DNA from: Pseudogracilibacillus auburnensis
GTDB taxonomy: Bacteria; Bacillota; Bacilli; Bacillales; Amphibacillaceae
Direction of reading: 5' to 3'
Assembly (NCBI RefSeq): GCF_003201975.1
Contig: NZ_QJJQ01000012.1
Location: forward strand, 92,470-156,469
DNA: 64,000 nucleotides
Position 1 is the first letter of the stretch. Every line of letters begins with the position of its first letter. Below are positions 25,829 to 33,765 of the stretch, piece by piece. A program made the position numbers and the translations under genes. The notes beneath the pieces were generated by a model. It saw only the letters and a list, made by a program, of their open reading frames with translations, ran no database searches and was not told the DNA's origin.

Positions 25829-27355
25829 TTAAACAGGATAAACACCGTGTTTTCTTTCGGTAAATGTAACATTTTTTGTTTCATATAATTTAAAACGTGA
25901 TGCTAATTCTTTTCTCATTTGGTTTGGCTCAATGATTGCATCTACAACCATTTCTGAAGCTAAACGATAGATATCGATATCATCTTTATATTCTTGTTGT
26001 TTTTCTTTAATAAATGTTATTCTTTCTTCATCAGAAAGTGACGCAATTTTATTTGCATATACCGCATTAATTGCCGCTTCTGGTCCCATCACTGCGATCT
26101 GTGCAGATGGAAAAGCAAGAGTAGCATCTGATTCAAATGCTGGACCTGCCATCGCATAAAGCCCAGCACCATATGCTTTTCTTATAATGACTGATATTTT
26201 AGGAACAGTCGCTTCACTCATCATGGCAAGCATTTTAGCACCATGACGGATAATTCCTTGTTGCTCTACTTTCGTACCGATCATAAATCCAGGAACATCC
26301 ATTAAGAATAGCAGCGGAATATTGTACGCATCACATAATTGAATGAATTTTGCCGCTTTATCAGCTGAGTCAGGGAAAAGCACCCCACCTTTTACACGAG
26401 GTTGGTTGGCAATAATTCCCACTACACTACCTTCAATTCTAGCAAGTCCAGTAATTAATTCAGCAGCAAAAAGTTTTTTAATTTCACAAAAGCTATCTTC
26501 ATCTACAAGTCGTTCAATTAAATCATACATGTTAAAAGGTGCATTTTGATTTTCAGGGATAATATCTGTTATTGTTTTTTCAAATGATTTAGCATTCTTA
26601 GACTCTAGTACTTCAGGTTTGTTTTTATAATTTGCCGGAAAATAACGTAAATAGTTTCGAGCGAATGAAATTGCCTCTTCTTCCGTTTCCACTAACACAT
26701 CACCACATCCAGAAACAGAACAGTGCATTTTTGCCCCACCCATCTCTTCTAACGTTACTTTTTCTCCAATAACCATTTCGGCCATTCGTGGAGAGCCTAA
26801 GTACATCGAAGCATTGCCATTGACCATGACGACGATATCGCAAAATGCTGGTATATATGCCCCTCCGGCAGCTGATGGACCGAATAAGAGACAAACTTGG
26901 GGTACTCTACCCGACATTTTGATTTGATTATGGAAAATGCGACCTGCTCCCCTTCGACCCGGGAACATTTCAATTTGATCCGTAATTCTAGCACCTGCTG
27001 AATCGACTAGGTAAATCATTGGAATTTCTAATTTTAAAGCTGTTTCTTGGATACGAATGATCTTTTCTACTGTTCTTTTCCCCCACGATCCAGCTTTTAC
27101 AGTAGAATCGTTTGCCATCACACAGACAGATTGACCATTGATTTTACCAATACCTGTTACGACACCATCAGATGGTAGGTCATCAGCTAAACAATTGGCA
27201 AAAAATGCATCTTCTACTTCCATATCTTCATCAAATAGAAGTTCAAGTCGTTTGCGAACAAATAACTTCCCTTTTGCTTTGTTTGCTTCATGGTATTTGT
27301 TCGTTCCACCTTGTTTTATTTTCTCGATTCTTTTATGTAATTCTTCTAAAGACAC
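25829..27355 (-). CDS. yngE: Acyl-CoA carboxylase carboxyltransferase subunit
   Basis: 508 residues, biotin-dependent carboxyltransferase. N-half: SAGARITDQIEMFPGRRGAGRIFHNQIKMSG and GPSAAGGAYIPAFCD (acyl-CoA site). C-half: FLMDVPGFMIGTKVEQQGIIRHGAKM and KAYGAGLYAMAGPAF (carboxybiotin site). Propionyl-CoA and methylcrotonyl-CoA carboxylase beta subunits look alike. Gene context with an acyl-CoA dehydrogenase and hydratase points to 3-methylcrotonyl-CoA (leucine breakdown), as proposed for B. subtilis yngE. Last gene of the operon. Confidence 0.9.
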   Translation of the reverse strand: MSLEELHKRIEKIKQGGTNKYHEANKAKGKLFVRKRLELLFDEDMEVEDAFFANCLADDLPSDGVVTGIGKINGQSVCVMANDSTVKAGSWGKRTVEKIIRIQETALKLEIPMIYLVDSAGARITDQIEMFPGRRGAGRIFHNQIKMSGRVPQVCLLFGPSAAGGAYIPAFCDIVVMVNGNASMYLGSPRMAEMVIGEKVTLEEMGGAKMHCSVSGCGDVLVETEEEAISFARNYLRYFPANYKNKPEVLESKNAKSFEKTITDIIPENQNAPFNMYDLIERLVDEDSFCEIKKLFAAELITGLARIEGSVVGIIANQPRVKGGVLFPDSADKAAKFIQLCDAYNIPLLFLMDVPGFMIGTKVEQQGIIRHGAKMLAMMSEATVPKISVIIRKAYGAGLYAMAGPAFESDATLAFPSAQIAVMGPEAAINAVYANKIASLSDEERITFIKEKQQEYKDDIDIYRLASEMVVDAIIEPNQMRKELASRFKLYETKNVTFTERKHGVYPV

Positions 27356-27369
27356 TAGGATACCTCCTA

Positions 27370-28149
27370 TTATTTACCCTTATATTCAGGTTTTCGTTTT
27401 TCCCTAAAAGCACGTAAACCTTCCAGTCTATCTTCCGTTTTTATCGTTTCTTTATAGCAGATATGTTCAATTTCAAGAGCTGTTTGTAAATCTGTTTGCA
27501 TTCCGAGATTGATAGCAGATTTTGCTTGTCGCATGGCAATAGGGCCATTTTCAGCAATTTGCTTAGCCATTTTTAATGCTTCTCCATATAATTCGTCCGT
27601 TTCAACGATTTGCTCAATCAATCCCAGTGAAAAAGCTTCTCTAGCATCAATCGGTTTTGCTGTATAAATGAACCGTTTCGCTTGACCGATTCCTATTAAT
27701 CGAGGGAGCCGCTGGGTACCACCTGCACCCGGAATGATCGCTAAAGATGTTTCAGTAAGTCCAAGTTTTATGTGGCTGGCTGCAATTCGAATATCACATG
27801 CAAGCGCTAATTCAAGACCACCTCCATAAGCAACCCCATTTATTGCTGCAATAACAGGAATTGGAATACGTTCAATAGTTGAAATCGTTTCCCCGATATA
27901 TTGAACAGCTGTGACTACTTCTTGGTCATTCATCCCACTCCGCTCTTTCAAATCGGCTCCTGCACAAAACGCTTTTTCACCAGCTCCCGTTATGATAACT
28001 GATCGGATTTTGTCTGACGATTTTATCTTCGTAATGATCTCATTTAATTCATCCAACAATTTTGTTGATAATGCATTCGCAGCTTCTGGACGATTTAATG
28101 TGATGATCCCAATATCCTCTTCTATCCTATATGTAATGAGAGTTGACAT
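27370..28149 (-). CDS. yngF: Enoyl-CoA hydratase (methylglutaconyl-CoA type)
   Basis: 259 residues, crotonase fold. Oxyanion-hole segments AFCAGADLKERSGM and NGVAYGGGLELALACDIRIAA, the catalytic Glu region LGLTETSLAIIPGAGGTQRLPR, and a C-terminal FREKRKPEYKGK. The equivalent in the yng operon hydrates 3-methylglutaconyl-CoA to HMG-CoA. It lies 12 bases after the biotin carrier gene and 14 before yngE. In B. subtilis the lyase gene yngG sits between carrier and hydratase; here it is absent. Confidence 0.9.
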   Translation of the reverse strand: MSTLITYRIEEDIGIITLNRPEAANALSTKLLDELNEIITKIKSSDKIRSVIITGAGEKAFCAGADLKERSGMNDQEVVTAVQYIGETISTIERIPIPVIAAINGVAYGGGLELALACDIRIAASHIKLGLTETSLAIIPGAGGTQRLPRLIGIGQAKRFIYTAKPIDAREAFSLGLIEQIVETDELYGEALKMAKQIAENGPIAMRQAKSAINLGMQTDLQTALEIEHICYKETIKTEDRLEGLRAFREKRKPEYKGK

Positions 28150-28161
28150 GACTTCTCCCTC

Positions 28162-28374
28162 CTACCCAATTACTGCGATGACATCCCCTTCATTGATAAA
28201 ATCCCCTTCGTTTACCTTAATTTCCTTCACTGTTCCACCTTGTTCAGTCGTAATTGGAATTTCCATTTTCATTGATTCTAAAATTGCTACATCATCCCCA
28301 GCTTCTACTTGATCCCCTTCTTTTACGATGACTTTCCACATATTACCTGCCATACTTGCTTTAACTTCTGTCAT
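28162..28374 (-). CDS. yngHB: Biotin carrier protein
   Basis: 70 residues, one biotinyl/lipoyl-attachment domain. The biotinylated Lys36 lies in ILESMKMEIP, and the mirrored half reads VNEGDFINEGDVIAVIG. It carries carboxybiotin between the carboxylase and the carboxyltransferase of this operon. Length equals the stand-alone YngHB carrier. It is separated from its carboxylase gene by a 330-bp repeat-filled gap. Confidence 0.93.
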   Translation of the reverse strand: MTEVKASMAGNMWKVIVKEGDQVEAGDDVAILESMKMEIPITTEQGGTVKEIKVNEGDFINEGDVIAVIG

Positions 28375-28408
28375 TTTGTCATTCTCCTTTAATTAATTTA
28401 TCTCCGCG

Positions 28409-28447
28409 GCACTTATCTCCCGCTTCTATAGGCGGAAAGATAAGTGC
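28409..28447. repeat. Intercistronic hairpin in the yng operon
   Basis: GCACTTATCT (28409-28418) pairs perfectly with AGATAAGTGC (28438-28447), with an inner CCGC/GCGG pairing. It lies between yngH and yngHB. There is no T-tract, so it may stabilise or process the message rather than end it. Confidence 0.6.
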
Positions 28448-28507
28448 CTCTAAAGCAAACACACTGACTGACGAGCTAGGAGCGAAGTCAGAAGTGATGT
28501 TGTGTTT

Positions 28508-28543
28508 ATGCAAATAAATAAATCATCATTTATTTATTTGCAT
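28508..28543. repeat. 16-bp AT-rich perfect hairpin
   Basis: Arms 28508-28523 and 28528-28543 are exact inverse complements with a four-base loop CATC. Second hairpin in the yngH-yngHB gap; no strong T-tract. Confidence 0.65.
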
Positions 28544-28554
28544 AGCTCCAAAAT

Positions 28555-28700
28555 AAGTGCGACTAAGGTTCAGATGGAGAAATGAATCAAACTGAGCGTG
28601 ACGTCCTGGGACTGGGACTGCGCTAAATGCCCGTCCCATCGAAAACATTTGCGCTTACGCTCGCCCTAGCACGTCCTGTGCGTCGAAACTCCATACTGAA
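28555..28700 (-). repeat. Partial dispersed repeat with the shared hairpin
   Basis: Contains the shared module TGGGACTGCGCTAAATGC...GTCCCA at 28613-28638, followed by ATCGAAAACATTTGCGC and CTAGCACGTCCTGTGCGTCG. These are also found in the copies near 33.0, 33.5, 38.3, 42.5 and 51.6 kb. Ends could not be defined. It sits inside the yng operon. Confidence 0.7.
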
Positions 28701-28706
28701 ACCTCT

Positions 28707-30041
28707 TTAAACATATTCTTGGACAAAATTAGTCGATATATTTCCTTTTTTAAATTGCTCATGGTCAATGACTGTGAGCAACATAGGAATATTCGTTTTT
28801 ATACCATCAATTTTATAGGTATGTAACGCCTCTTTCAAGTATGTTATCGCTTCATCTCTAGAGTTTCCAGATACGATAAGTTTACTAATCATTGGATCAT
28901 AAAACGGTGTAACATTACTGCCTTCTCTAATAGATGATTCAATTCTTATGTTGTCACCAGTTGGTTCTTCATACTTAGTAATTTTTCCTGGAGATGGAAA
29001 AAATGTTTTAGGATCTTCCGCATAGATTCTTACTTCAATGGCATGACCATCGATTTGAATGTCATTTTGATGCAGCGTTAATCTTCCCCCACTTGCAATG
29101 TTAATTTGTTCACTAACGATATCTACACCTGTTATTTCTTCTGTTATAGGGTGTTCTACCTGAATCCTAGTATTCATTTCTAGAAAATAAAAATTTTCCT
29201 GTTCATCTACTAAAAATTCAATTGTCCCTGCGTTTGTGTAGCCTATCTGTTTTGTTGCTTGAACGGCGACCTCCCCCATCTTTAATCTTGTTTGCTCCGA
29301 GAGAAAAAGGGCAGGTGCTTCCTCGATTACCTTTTGATTTCTTCTTTGGATCGAGCATTCTCTTTCAAACAAGTGAATAACATGACCAAATTGATCTGCC
29401 AATACTTGGATTTCAATATGACGTGCAGTTTTTAGTAATTTTTCGATAAACATAGATCCATCACCGAAAAATGACTCTGCACGTTTTGCATTACGATCAA
29501 ATGCCTTGATTAGCTCATCATCATTGTGGACGACTTGCATCCCAATTCCACCGCCACCAGCCGATGCTTTTAACATGATTGGATAACCAATCTCTTCTGC
29601 TGCGCTAACCGCTTCATCTATATTTGATAGTGCATTTTCTGTGCCTGGAATAATAGGTACACCAGCCTCTTTCATTAATTTCCTTGCAGCAACCTTATCA
29701 CCCATCGTTTCGATAATATTTGCAGAAGGGCCAATGAAGATGAACCCATTTTCTTGACATTTTCTCGCAAAATCACCATTTTCACTCATAAAGCCATAGC
29801 CGGGATGAATCGCATCTAATTCTGCTTTTTTCGCAACCTCTACTATTTTCTCCACATTTAAATAACTTTCGTTAACATGAGGAGGACCGATTAAATAACA
29901 TTCATCAGCTAATTGTACATAAGGTGAATCTTGATCAGCTTCCGAATAAATTGCTACTGTATGAATATGTAGTTTTTTACAAGCATGGATGATACGGGCG
30001 GCTATTTCTCCACGATTTGCAATGAGTATTTTTTTAATCAC
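28707..30041 (-). CDS. yngH: Acyl-CoA carboxylase biotin carboxylase subunit
   Basis: 444 residues, AccC-type biotin carboxylase with ATP-grasp fold: ILIANRGEIAARIIHACK, HPGYGFMSEN, KASAGGGGIGM (ATP lid), HIEIQVLADQFGHVIHLFERECSIQRRNQK, EMNTRIQVEHPITEE, and ending near FYDPMISKLIVSG. It carboxylates the biotin carrier. It overlaps the acyl-CoA ligase gene by eight bases, so it is cotranscribed from upstream. Confidence 0.93.
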   Translation of the reverse strand: MIKKILIANRGEIAARIIHACKKLHIHTVAIYSEADQDSPYVQLADECYLIGPPHVNESYLNVEKIVEVAKKAELDAIHPGYGFMSENGDFARKCQENGFIFIGPSANIIETMGDKVAARKLMKEAGVPIIPGTENALSNIDEAVSAAEEIGYPIMLKASAGGGGIGMQVVHNDDELIKAFDRNAKRAESFFGDGSMFIEKLLKTARHIEIQVLADQFGHVIHLFERECSIQRRNQKVIEEAPALFLSEQTRLKMGEVAVQATKQIGYTNAGTIEFLVDEQENFYFLEMNTRIQVEHPITEEITGVDIVSEQINIASGGRLTLHQNDIQIDGHAIEVRIYAEDPKTFFPSPGKITKYEEPTGDNIRIESSIREGSNVTPFYDPMISKLIVSGNSRDEAITYLKEALHTYKIDGIKTNIPMLLTVIDHEQFKKGNISTNFVQEYV

Positions 30042-31692
30042 GTTGTCCCACCTCGCTTTTTATTTTTAGTTGTTCGATTGCATATTCACGTAATTTAAAC
30101 TTTTGTATTTTTCCGCTAGCTGTCATTGGATAACGATCTACAAATTCAATATATTTAGGAACTTTATGCCAGGAAATATTATTGTGACAATAATCACGAA
30201 TATTGGATTTAGTTAACATTTTGTCTTCTTTTAAAATAATACATGCCATAATTTCTTCCCCATATTTTTCATCAGGAATACCGATCACTTGAACGTCTAG
30301 TAGATCAGGATGTCGATATAAAAACTCTTCAATTTCTCGTGGATAGATGTTTTCACCACCACGAATAATTACATCTTTTATTCTACCGGTAATGGTATAA
30401 TAACCATTTTCATCTACTGTTGCTAAATCACCAGAATGTAGCCAGCCATCTTCATTGATCACTTCAATTGTTGCTTCATCATTTTTGTAGTACCCTTTCA
30501 TTACGTGGTAGCCTCTTGTAAGTAGTTCCCCCTGTTCATTCGGTGGAAGCTCACTTCCTGTATGAGGATCGATAATTTTCACCTCTACATTTGGATGAGC
30601 TCTTCCGACTGAACTAACTTTTAATTCAATCGGATCATCTACTTTCGTCTGCGTGATTACTGGGGAGGATTCAGTTAAGCCATAAGCGATCGTAATTTCA
30701 CTTGCTCCCATTTTGGTCATGACATCACGCATCACTTCAATCGGGCATGTGGAGCCGGCCATAATTCCTGTTCGTAAATGAGATAAGTCATATTGATCAA
30801 AATTTGGGTGATTAAGTTCTGCAATAAACATCGTTGGGACGCCGTGTAAAGCGGTACATTTTTCTGCGGAAACCGCTTTTAGTACTTTTTCTGCATGGAA
30901 TTGTTCGACAATTACCATTGTTGCTCCTTTGGCTACCGCAGTAAGAATACCTAACACACAACCAAATGTATGAAAAAATGGCACTGGAATACAGAGACGA
31001 TCTTCATAGGTTAAGTTCATTTGATTTCCGATTTGATCTGCATTATTAACGATATTATAATGACTAAGCATGACCCCTTTAGGAAATCCAGTCGTTCCTG
31101 ACGTATACTGCATATTTATGACTTCATGAGCATCCAACGTTTTATTGATAGCTTTAAACTCGGTTTCAGCTGTTCTATTAGATAGATTCATCACTTCACC
31201 AAAATTGTAAGCGTATTCACGTTTTTCATTACTGATCATAATAATGTTTTTTAAAAAAGGAAGATTTTTCGCTTGTAGTTGCCCTTTTTTCGATTGTTGT
31301 AATGTTGGACAAATTTTGTTTATTATTTCTACATATGACGTACCTTTATAACTTTCTGCCATAATTAATGTTGTGGAATCAGATTGTTTTAACAAGTATT
31401 CTAATTCAAAAGCTTGATAGTTTGTATTTACCGTTACTAACACTGCACCGATCTTTCCAGTAGCGAATTGGCTAATAAGCCACTCAAGTTTATTATCGGA
31501 CCAAATAGCAACATGATCTCCTTTTTGAACCCCTATTGCTAAAAAACCTTTGGCTGCTTGATTCACTAATTCATTAAATTCTTTATATGTTTTTCTTATA
31601 TGTAAATCTGGATAAATGATTGCTTCATGATTTGGATGTAAATGTACTTGTTTTTCCAATAAACTTCCAATCGTCTTATTGATTAACGACAT
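30034..31692 (-). CDS. yngI: Acyl-CoA synthetase (AMP-binding)
   Basis: 552 residues, adenylate-forming ligase. P-loop-like motif MQYTSGTTGFPKGVM near 190-205, AYGLTESSPV, GWLHSGDLATVDENGYYTITGR, and the C-terminal Lys in SGKIQKFKLRE. It activates a fatty or branched acid to acyl-CoA for the operon's pathway. It ends overlapping yngH and begins 17 bases after yngJ. Confidence 0.92.
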   Translation of the reverse strand: MSLINKTIGSLLEKQVHLHPNHEAIIYPDLHIRKTYKEFNELVNQAAKGFLAIGVQKGDHVAIWSDNKLEWLISQFATGKIGAVLVTVNTNYQAFELEYLLKQSDSTTLIMAESYKGTSYVEIINKICPTLQQSKKGQLQAKNLPFLKNIIMISNEKREYAYNFGEVMNLSNRTAETEFKAINKTLDAHEVINMQYTSGTTGFPKGVMLSHYNIVNNADQIGNQMNLTYEDRLCIPVPFFHTFGCVLGILTAVAKGATMVIVEQFHAEKVLKAVSAEKCTALHGVPTMFIAELNHPNFDQYDLSHLRTGIMAGSTCPIEVMRDVMTKMGASEITIAYGLTESSPVITQTKVDDPIELKVSSVGRAHPNVEVKIIDPHTGSELPPNEQGELLTRGYHVMKGYYKNDEATIEVINEDGWLHSGDLATVDENGYYTITGRIKDVIIRGGENIYPREIEEFLYRHPDLLDVQVIGIPDEKYGEEIMACIILKEDKMLTKSNIRDYCHNNISWHKVPKYIEFVDRYPMTASGKIQKFKLREYAIEQLKIKSEVGQRD

Positions 31693-31709
31693 GTATCAAC
31701 CCTCCAAAT

Positions 31710-32852
31710 TTAACAACCTAATAATCTAGCAATAACAACTCGTTGAATTTCTGACGTTCCTTCCCCAATGACAAGTAGTTTCGCATCACGCAAATATCTT
31801 TCCACTTCATATTCACGCATATAACCATACCCACCATGTATTTGAATCGCTTCATCAGCGGAACGTACAGCAGTTTCTGTTGCAAATAATTTAGCATATG
31901 CCGCTTCTTTCGTAAATGGCTTTCCGTTATCTTTTAACCATGCCGCTTTTATTACCATATTTCGAGCAAGTTCTACTTCCATTGCCATATTAGCAAGCTT
32001 AAATTGAATTGCTTGAAAAGAAGAGATTGGTTTGCCAAATTGTGTTCTTTCTTTTGCATAACTTAATGCTTTATCAAGTGCACCTTGAGCAATTCCAACT
32101 CCAAGAGCCCCGATGGAAATTCGTCCCCCATCAAGTGTCGATAAAAATTGTTTGAAGCCTGCTTGAGGATCTCCTAGTAAGTTCTTTTTTGGAACGCGAA
32201 CATTATCTAGGACTATTTCCGCTGTATCGGAGCCACGTACACCCATTTTGTCATAATTGCTTGTAATGGTAACTCCTTTTGTATCTGTCGGTACGATAAT
32301 AGCAGATATGATATTTCGACCTTTATCGTTTTTACCAGTTACGGCAGTAATAATAAGTGTTTTTGCAAAACTTGCATTTGTAATAAAGCATTTCTCGCCA
32401 TTAATGACGAATTCATCTCCATCTTCCACTGCTGTTGTCTTTGTTCCTCCTGCATCTGAACCCGCATTTGGTTCTGTTAATCCGAAAGAACCGAGCGCTT
32501 TACCCTGTGCAAGTGGTACTAAAAATTCTTGTTTTTGTTGTTCTGTTCCGAACATTTGAATAGGAGAAGCACCAAGAGACACGGCAGCAGCATAGCTAAG
32601 GCCCGTACTTCCACATACCCGCCCAATTTCTTCAACAGCGAGCGCATATGAAATCGTATCACCACCAGAACCGCCATATTGTTCAGGAAAAGGGATACCC
32701 ATTAACCCGAGTTCCCCCATTTGATCGAATATATCTTTAGGGAACTTAGCCTCTGTATCGATTTCAATTGCCCTTGGTTTAATGACATTATTAGCAAAGT
32801 CTCTTACCATGTCACGAATCATTTCTTGTTCTTTCGATAGTTCAAAATTCAT
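31710..32852 (-). CDS. yngJ: Acyl-CoA dehydrogenase
   Basis: 380 residues starting [15 protein letters not shown], with AGGAGGT five bases before the ATG; the open frame runs 54 codons further upstream into repeat B1, which is not coding. It has the FAD-site motifs [16 protein letters not shown] and [10 protein letters not shown], then [37 protein letters not shown] and [11 protein letters not shown]. First gene of the yng operon, expected to oxidise isovaleryl-CoA. The Glu in GEGTSE stands at the catalytic place of butyryl-type enzymes, where mammalian isovaleryl-CoA dehydrogenase has no Glu, so a broader short-branched substrate is possible. Confidence 0.9.
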   Translation of the reverse strand: MNFELSKEQEMIRDMVRDFANNVIKPRAIEIDTEAKFPKDIFDQMGELGLMGIPFPEQYGGSGGDTISYALAVEEIGRVCGSTGLSYAAAVSLGASPIQMFGTEQQKQEFLVPLAQGKALGSFGLTEPNAGSDAGGTKTTAVEDGDEFVINGEKCFITNASFAKTLIITAVTGKNDKGRNIISAIIVPTDTKGVTITSNYDKMGVRGSDTAEIVLDNVRVPKKNLLGDPQAGFKQFLSTLDGGRISIGALGVGIAQGALDKALSYAKERTQFGKPISSFQAIQFKLANMAMEVELARNMVIKAAWLKDNGKPFTKEAAYAKLFATETAVRSADEAIQIHGGYGYMREYEVERYLRDAKLLVIGEGTSEIQRVVIARLLGC

Positions 32853-32974
32853 TTTAAACCTCCTACGTAATGAATGAAATAGAATATTCATTTGTTCACA
32901 GCAAATTATATTACTTTCTTTGGAAATTGTCACCTTTTGACAATAAGAACTTTGTACATACACATAGATTGTGT

Positions 32975-33276
32975 GTTCAAAAAGGTCGATAAAAAAGGAC
33001 CTAAGAAGTTCCACTGGCTATAAACGCCACGTCCTGTTCGTCGAGGCTGCTTAGCTCCCGGGAACGGACTTTCACAGGATGTGATGACTTTCGTGTTGCC
33101 CACGACGCTCAGGATGTGCTAGTGTCGGGTGTGGTCACAATTATTTACGGTGGGACGAGCATTTAGCGGAGTCCCAGGACATCGCGCCTTTAGCCAATGA
33201 GCAGTAAGAAAGGATTTATCCTTTCTTACTGCCAACGCGGAAATTCGATGTATCATTTTTGTTGGACTTTTTGAAC
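32975..33276 (+). repeat. Dispersed repeat family B, copy B1
   Basis: A 302-bp element with inverted ends GTTCAAAAAGG (32975) and CTTTTTGAAC (33267-33276). Strongly similar to B2 (38232-38575): blocks GGACTTTCACAGGATGTGATG, GTGTTGCCCACGA, GTGCTAGTGTCGGG and the shared hairpin TGGGACGAGCATTTAGCG...GTCCCA at 33151-33176. An internal hairpin of AAGAAAGGAT/ATCCTTTCTT lies near 33208-33231. It begins 123 bp upstream of the yngJ start, so it must adjoin or contain its promoter. Confidence 0.8.
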
Positions 33277-33363
33277 ATCCTCTTATAACATTATCATATT
33301 TTAAGATGATTAAAAAGAGACGAATAATTTTCGTCCAAATGGTTTTATATGGGAAGTAAAGAA

Positions 33364-33763
33364 TGAGAGGCTAGGACATAACAATAACGATCAAACCTAA
33401 AGACGAACAATGAATGCGTTACTTTAATGGAGTAAATATTCACAGCTCCTAGTTAGTTAAAAACGGTCACGTCTTAGGACTGCATATTTGCTCGCCCCAT
33501 CGCAGACCTTTGGGACTGCGCTAAATGCTCGTCCCATCGAAGACCTTTGCACATACGATTATTCGGTGCAATAAACATTGTACGTCGGAGGCTCACCAGC
33601 CGCTCGCGGTAAAGGAGACACTGTAAAAGCAAGGGAAAACCGTAACTAGAACAGATGTCGTCCTTATGTCTGTGATGAAAGCGAAGTATACTTCCGGAGC
33701 GGTTATATGCTGCTACCATTGTTCGAATTTATCTTTGGTAAAAACAATTTTGTCCCACCTCTA
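33364..33763 (-). repeat. Dispersed repeat family A, copy A2 (inverted)
   Basis: Inverse copy of A1 with ends GAGGCTAGGACA (33367-33378) and TGTCCCACCTCTA (33751-33763). It has the shared hairpin at 33511-33536 plus a second degenerate one at about 33486-33502. The end lies only three bases from the parC stop codon. Confidence 0.85.
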
Positions 33764-33765
33764 AA

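Noticed and set aside
32853..33014. N-terminal extension of the acyl-CoA dehydrogenase by 54 residues
   Set aside because: The extension runs into repeat B1, and AGGAGGT stands before the internal ATG where the family normally starts.
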